Positions 45,671 through 45,849 of a stretch of 45,849 nucleotides of DNA are shown here, one piece after another. The stretch lies in assembly GCA_903839855.1 (NCBI GenBank), contig CAIMEB010000243.1, positions 1 through 45,849 on the forward strand. The letters are read 5' to 3'. The notes beneath the pieces are model-generated. The model ran no database searches. It was not told the origin of the DNA and was given only the letters and a program-made list of their open reading frames with translations. The translations under genes were made by a program, and so were the position numbers. Every line of letters starts with the position of its first letter. The first letter of the stretch is position 1. This DNA comes from an uncultured Methylococcaceae bacterium (GTDB taxonomy: Bacteria > Pseudomonadota > Gammaproteobacteria > Methylococcales > Methylomonadaceae).

Positions 45671-45780
45671 TTATAGCCTGTGATTTAAAGATTACTTTTA
45701 GGAAACAGAATATACTCGGCGCGGTCACAGATGCGGAAAATGAAAGAGGTATAATGCTCCAATTTACCTAAAAATATGAC

Positions 45781-45849
45781 ATGCTTAAAATCAAATTCAC
45801 AGAGGCCGAAGTTGAACAGTTATACCAACAATTCATGGAACATCCTTCT
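45781..45849 (+). mobile_element. 5' end of an IS630-family transposase gene (cut by window edge)
   Basis: The ATG at 45781 opens a frame running to the window end, giving MLKIKFTEAEVEQLYQQFME followed by HPS. This matches the typical start of IS630 transposases (IKFT-E at the N-terminus, then a helix and H-P). It could be the same element whose 3' end begins the window. The orientation is the same. No good ribosome site is evident. Confidence 0.65.

Overview
The window reads as a chromosomal segment of a gammaproteobacterium of moderate to low GC. Evidence is the set of typical gammaproteobacterial housekeeping genes (rlmJ, mlaA, ettA, yfbR, sbcB, bepA, yfcH, tusDC-like genes, a complete Na+-translocating NADH:quinone reductase operon with nqrM, and a Pseudomonas-type minor pilin cluster). 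The gene mix and codon habits fit a methanotroph of the Methylococcales, but no methane-oxidation gene lies in the window, so that placement is an inference only. No tRNA, rRNA, CRISPR array, phage or plasmid function was seen.

Layout. 1-132 is the 3' end of an IS630-type transposase gene, and 45781-45849 is the 5' end of a transposase gene of the same type on the same strand, so both window edges cut IS elements. 217-5179 carries ppnP plus a NYN-domain nuclease gene, an FAD-dependent dehydrogenase, a small His/Gly-rich secreted protein, a DUF155 (Rmd1/YagE) membrane-anchored protein and rlmJ. 5215-7883 is a two-gene unit: a GtrA-ArnT fusion and an overlapping ChbG/HpnK (YdjC) deacetylase. 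8107-10196 holds DUF3422, an acidic unknown protein and a cupin. 10258-14452 (minus strand) holds mlaA, a D-Ala-D-Ala carboxypeptidase with a long basic tail, a secreted GH17-like glycosidase and a truncated haemoglobin. 14696-18693 (plus) holds yjdM/phnA, ettA, an unknown small gene, bcp and an SDR dehydrogenase. 18694-19111 contains an IS66 relic. 19112-23214 holds a DUF2490 outer-membrane protein, an RbgA/YlqF GTPase, yfbR and sbcB.

23231-29563 (minus) is nqrA-B-C-D-E-F followed, beyond a strong terminator, by nqrM. The nqr genes overlap or nearly abut, have one good promoter upstream of nqrA, and encode the respiratory sodium pump and its iron-delivery factor. Then come yfcH, a putative small RNA, a small membrane protein, a decayed Blc-like lipocalin, tusC/tusD without tusB, bepA, a second putative small RNA, and a minus-strand envelope group (Wzx-type flippase, PHP phosphoesterase, ABC exporter).

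39159-44057 is a six-gene minor pilin/PilY1 operon (fimT/fimU, pilV, pilW, pilX, a short pilY1, pilE) that should build the priming tip complex of type IV pili. It is followed by UDP-glucose 6-dehydrogenase, whose product UDP-glucuronate feeds surface polysaccharides. Most of the window is ordinary housekeeping sequence. I did not find a convincing new defence or mobile system. The less ordinary items are the two terminator-bounded candidate RNAs, the short PilY1, the GtrA-ArnT/ChbG unit, the altered NqrB flavinylation motif, and several gene relics.
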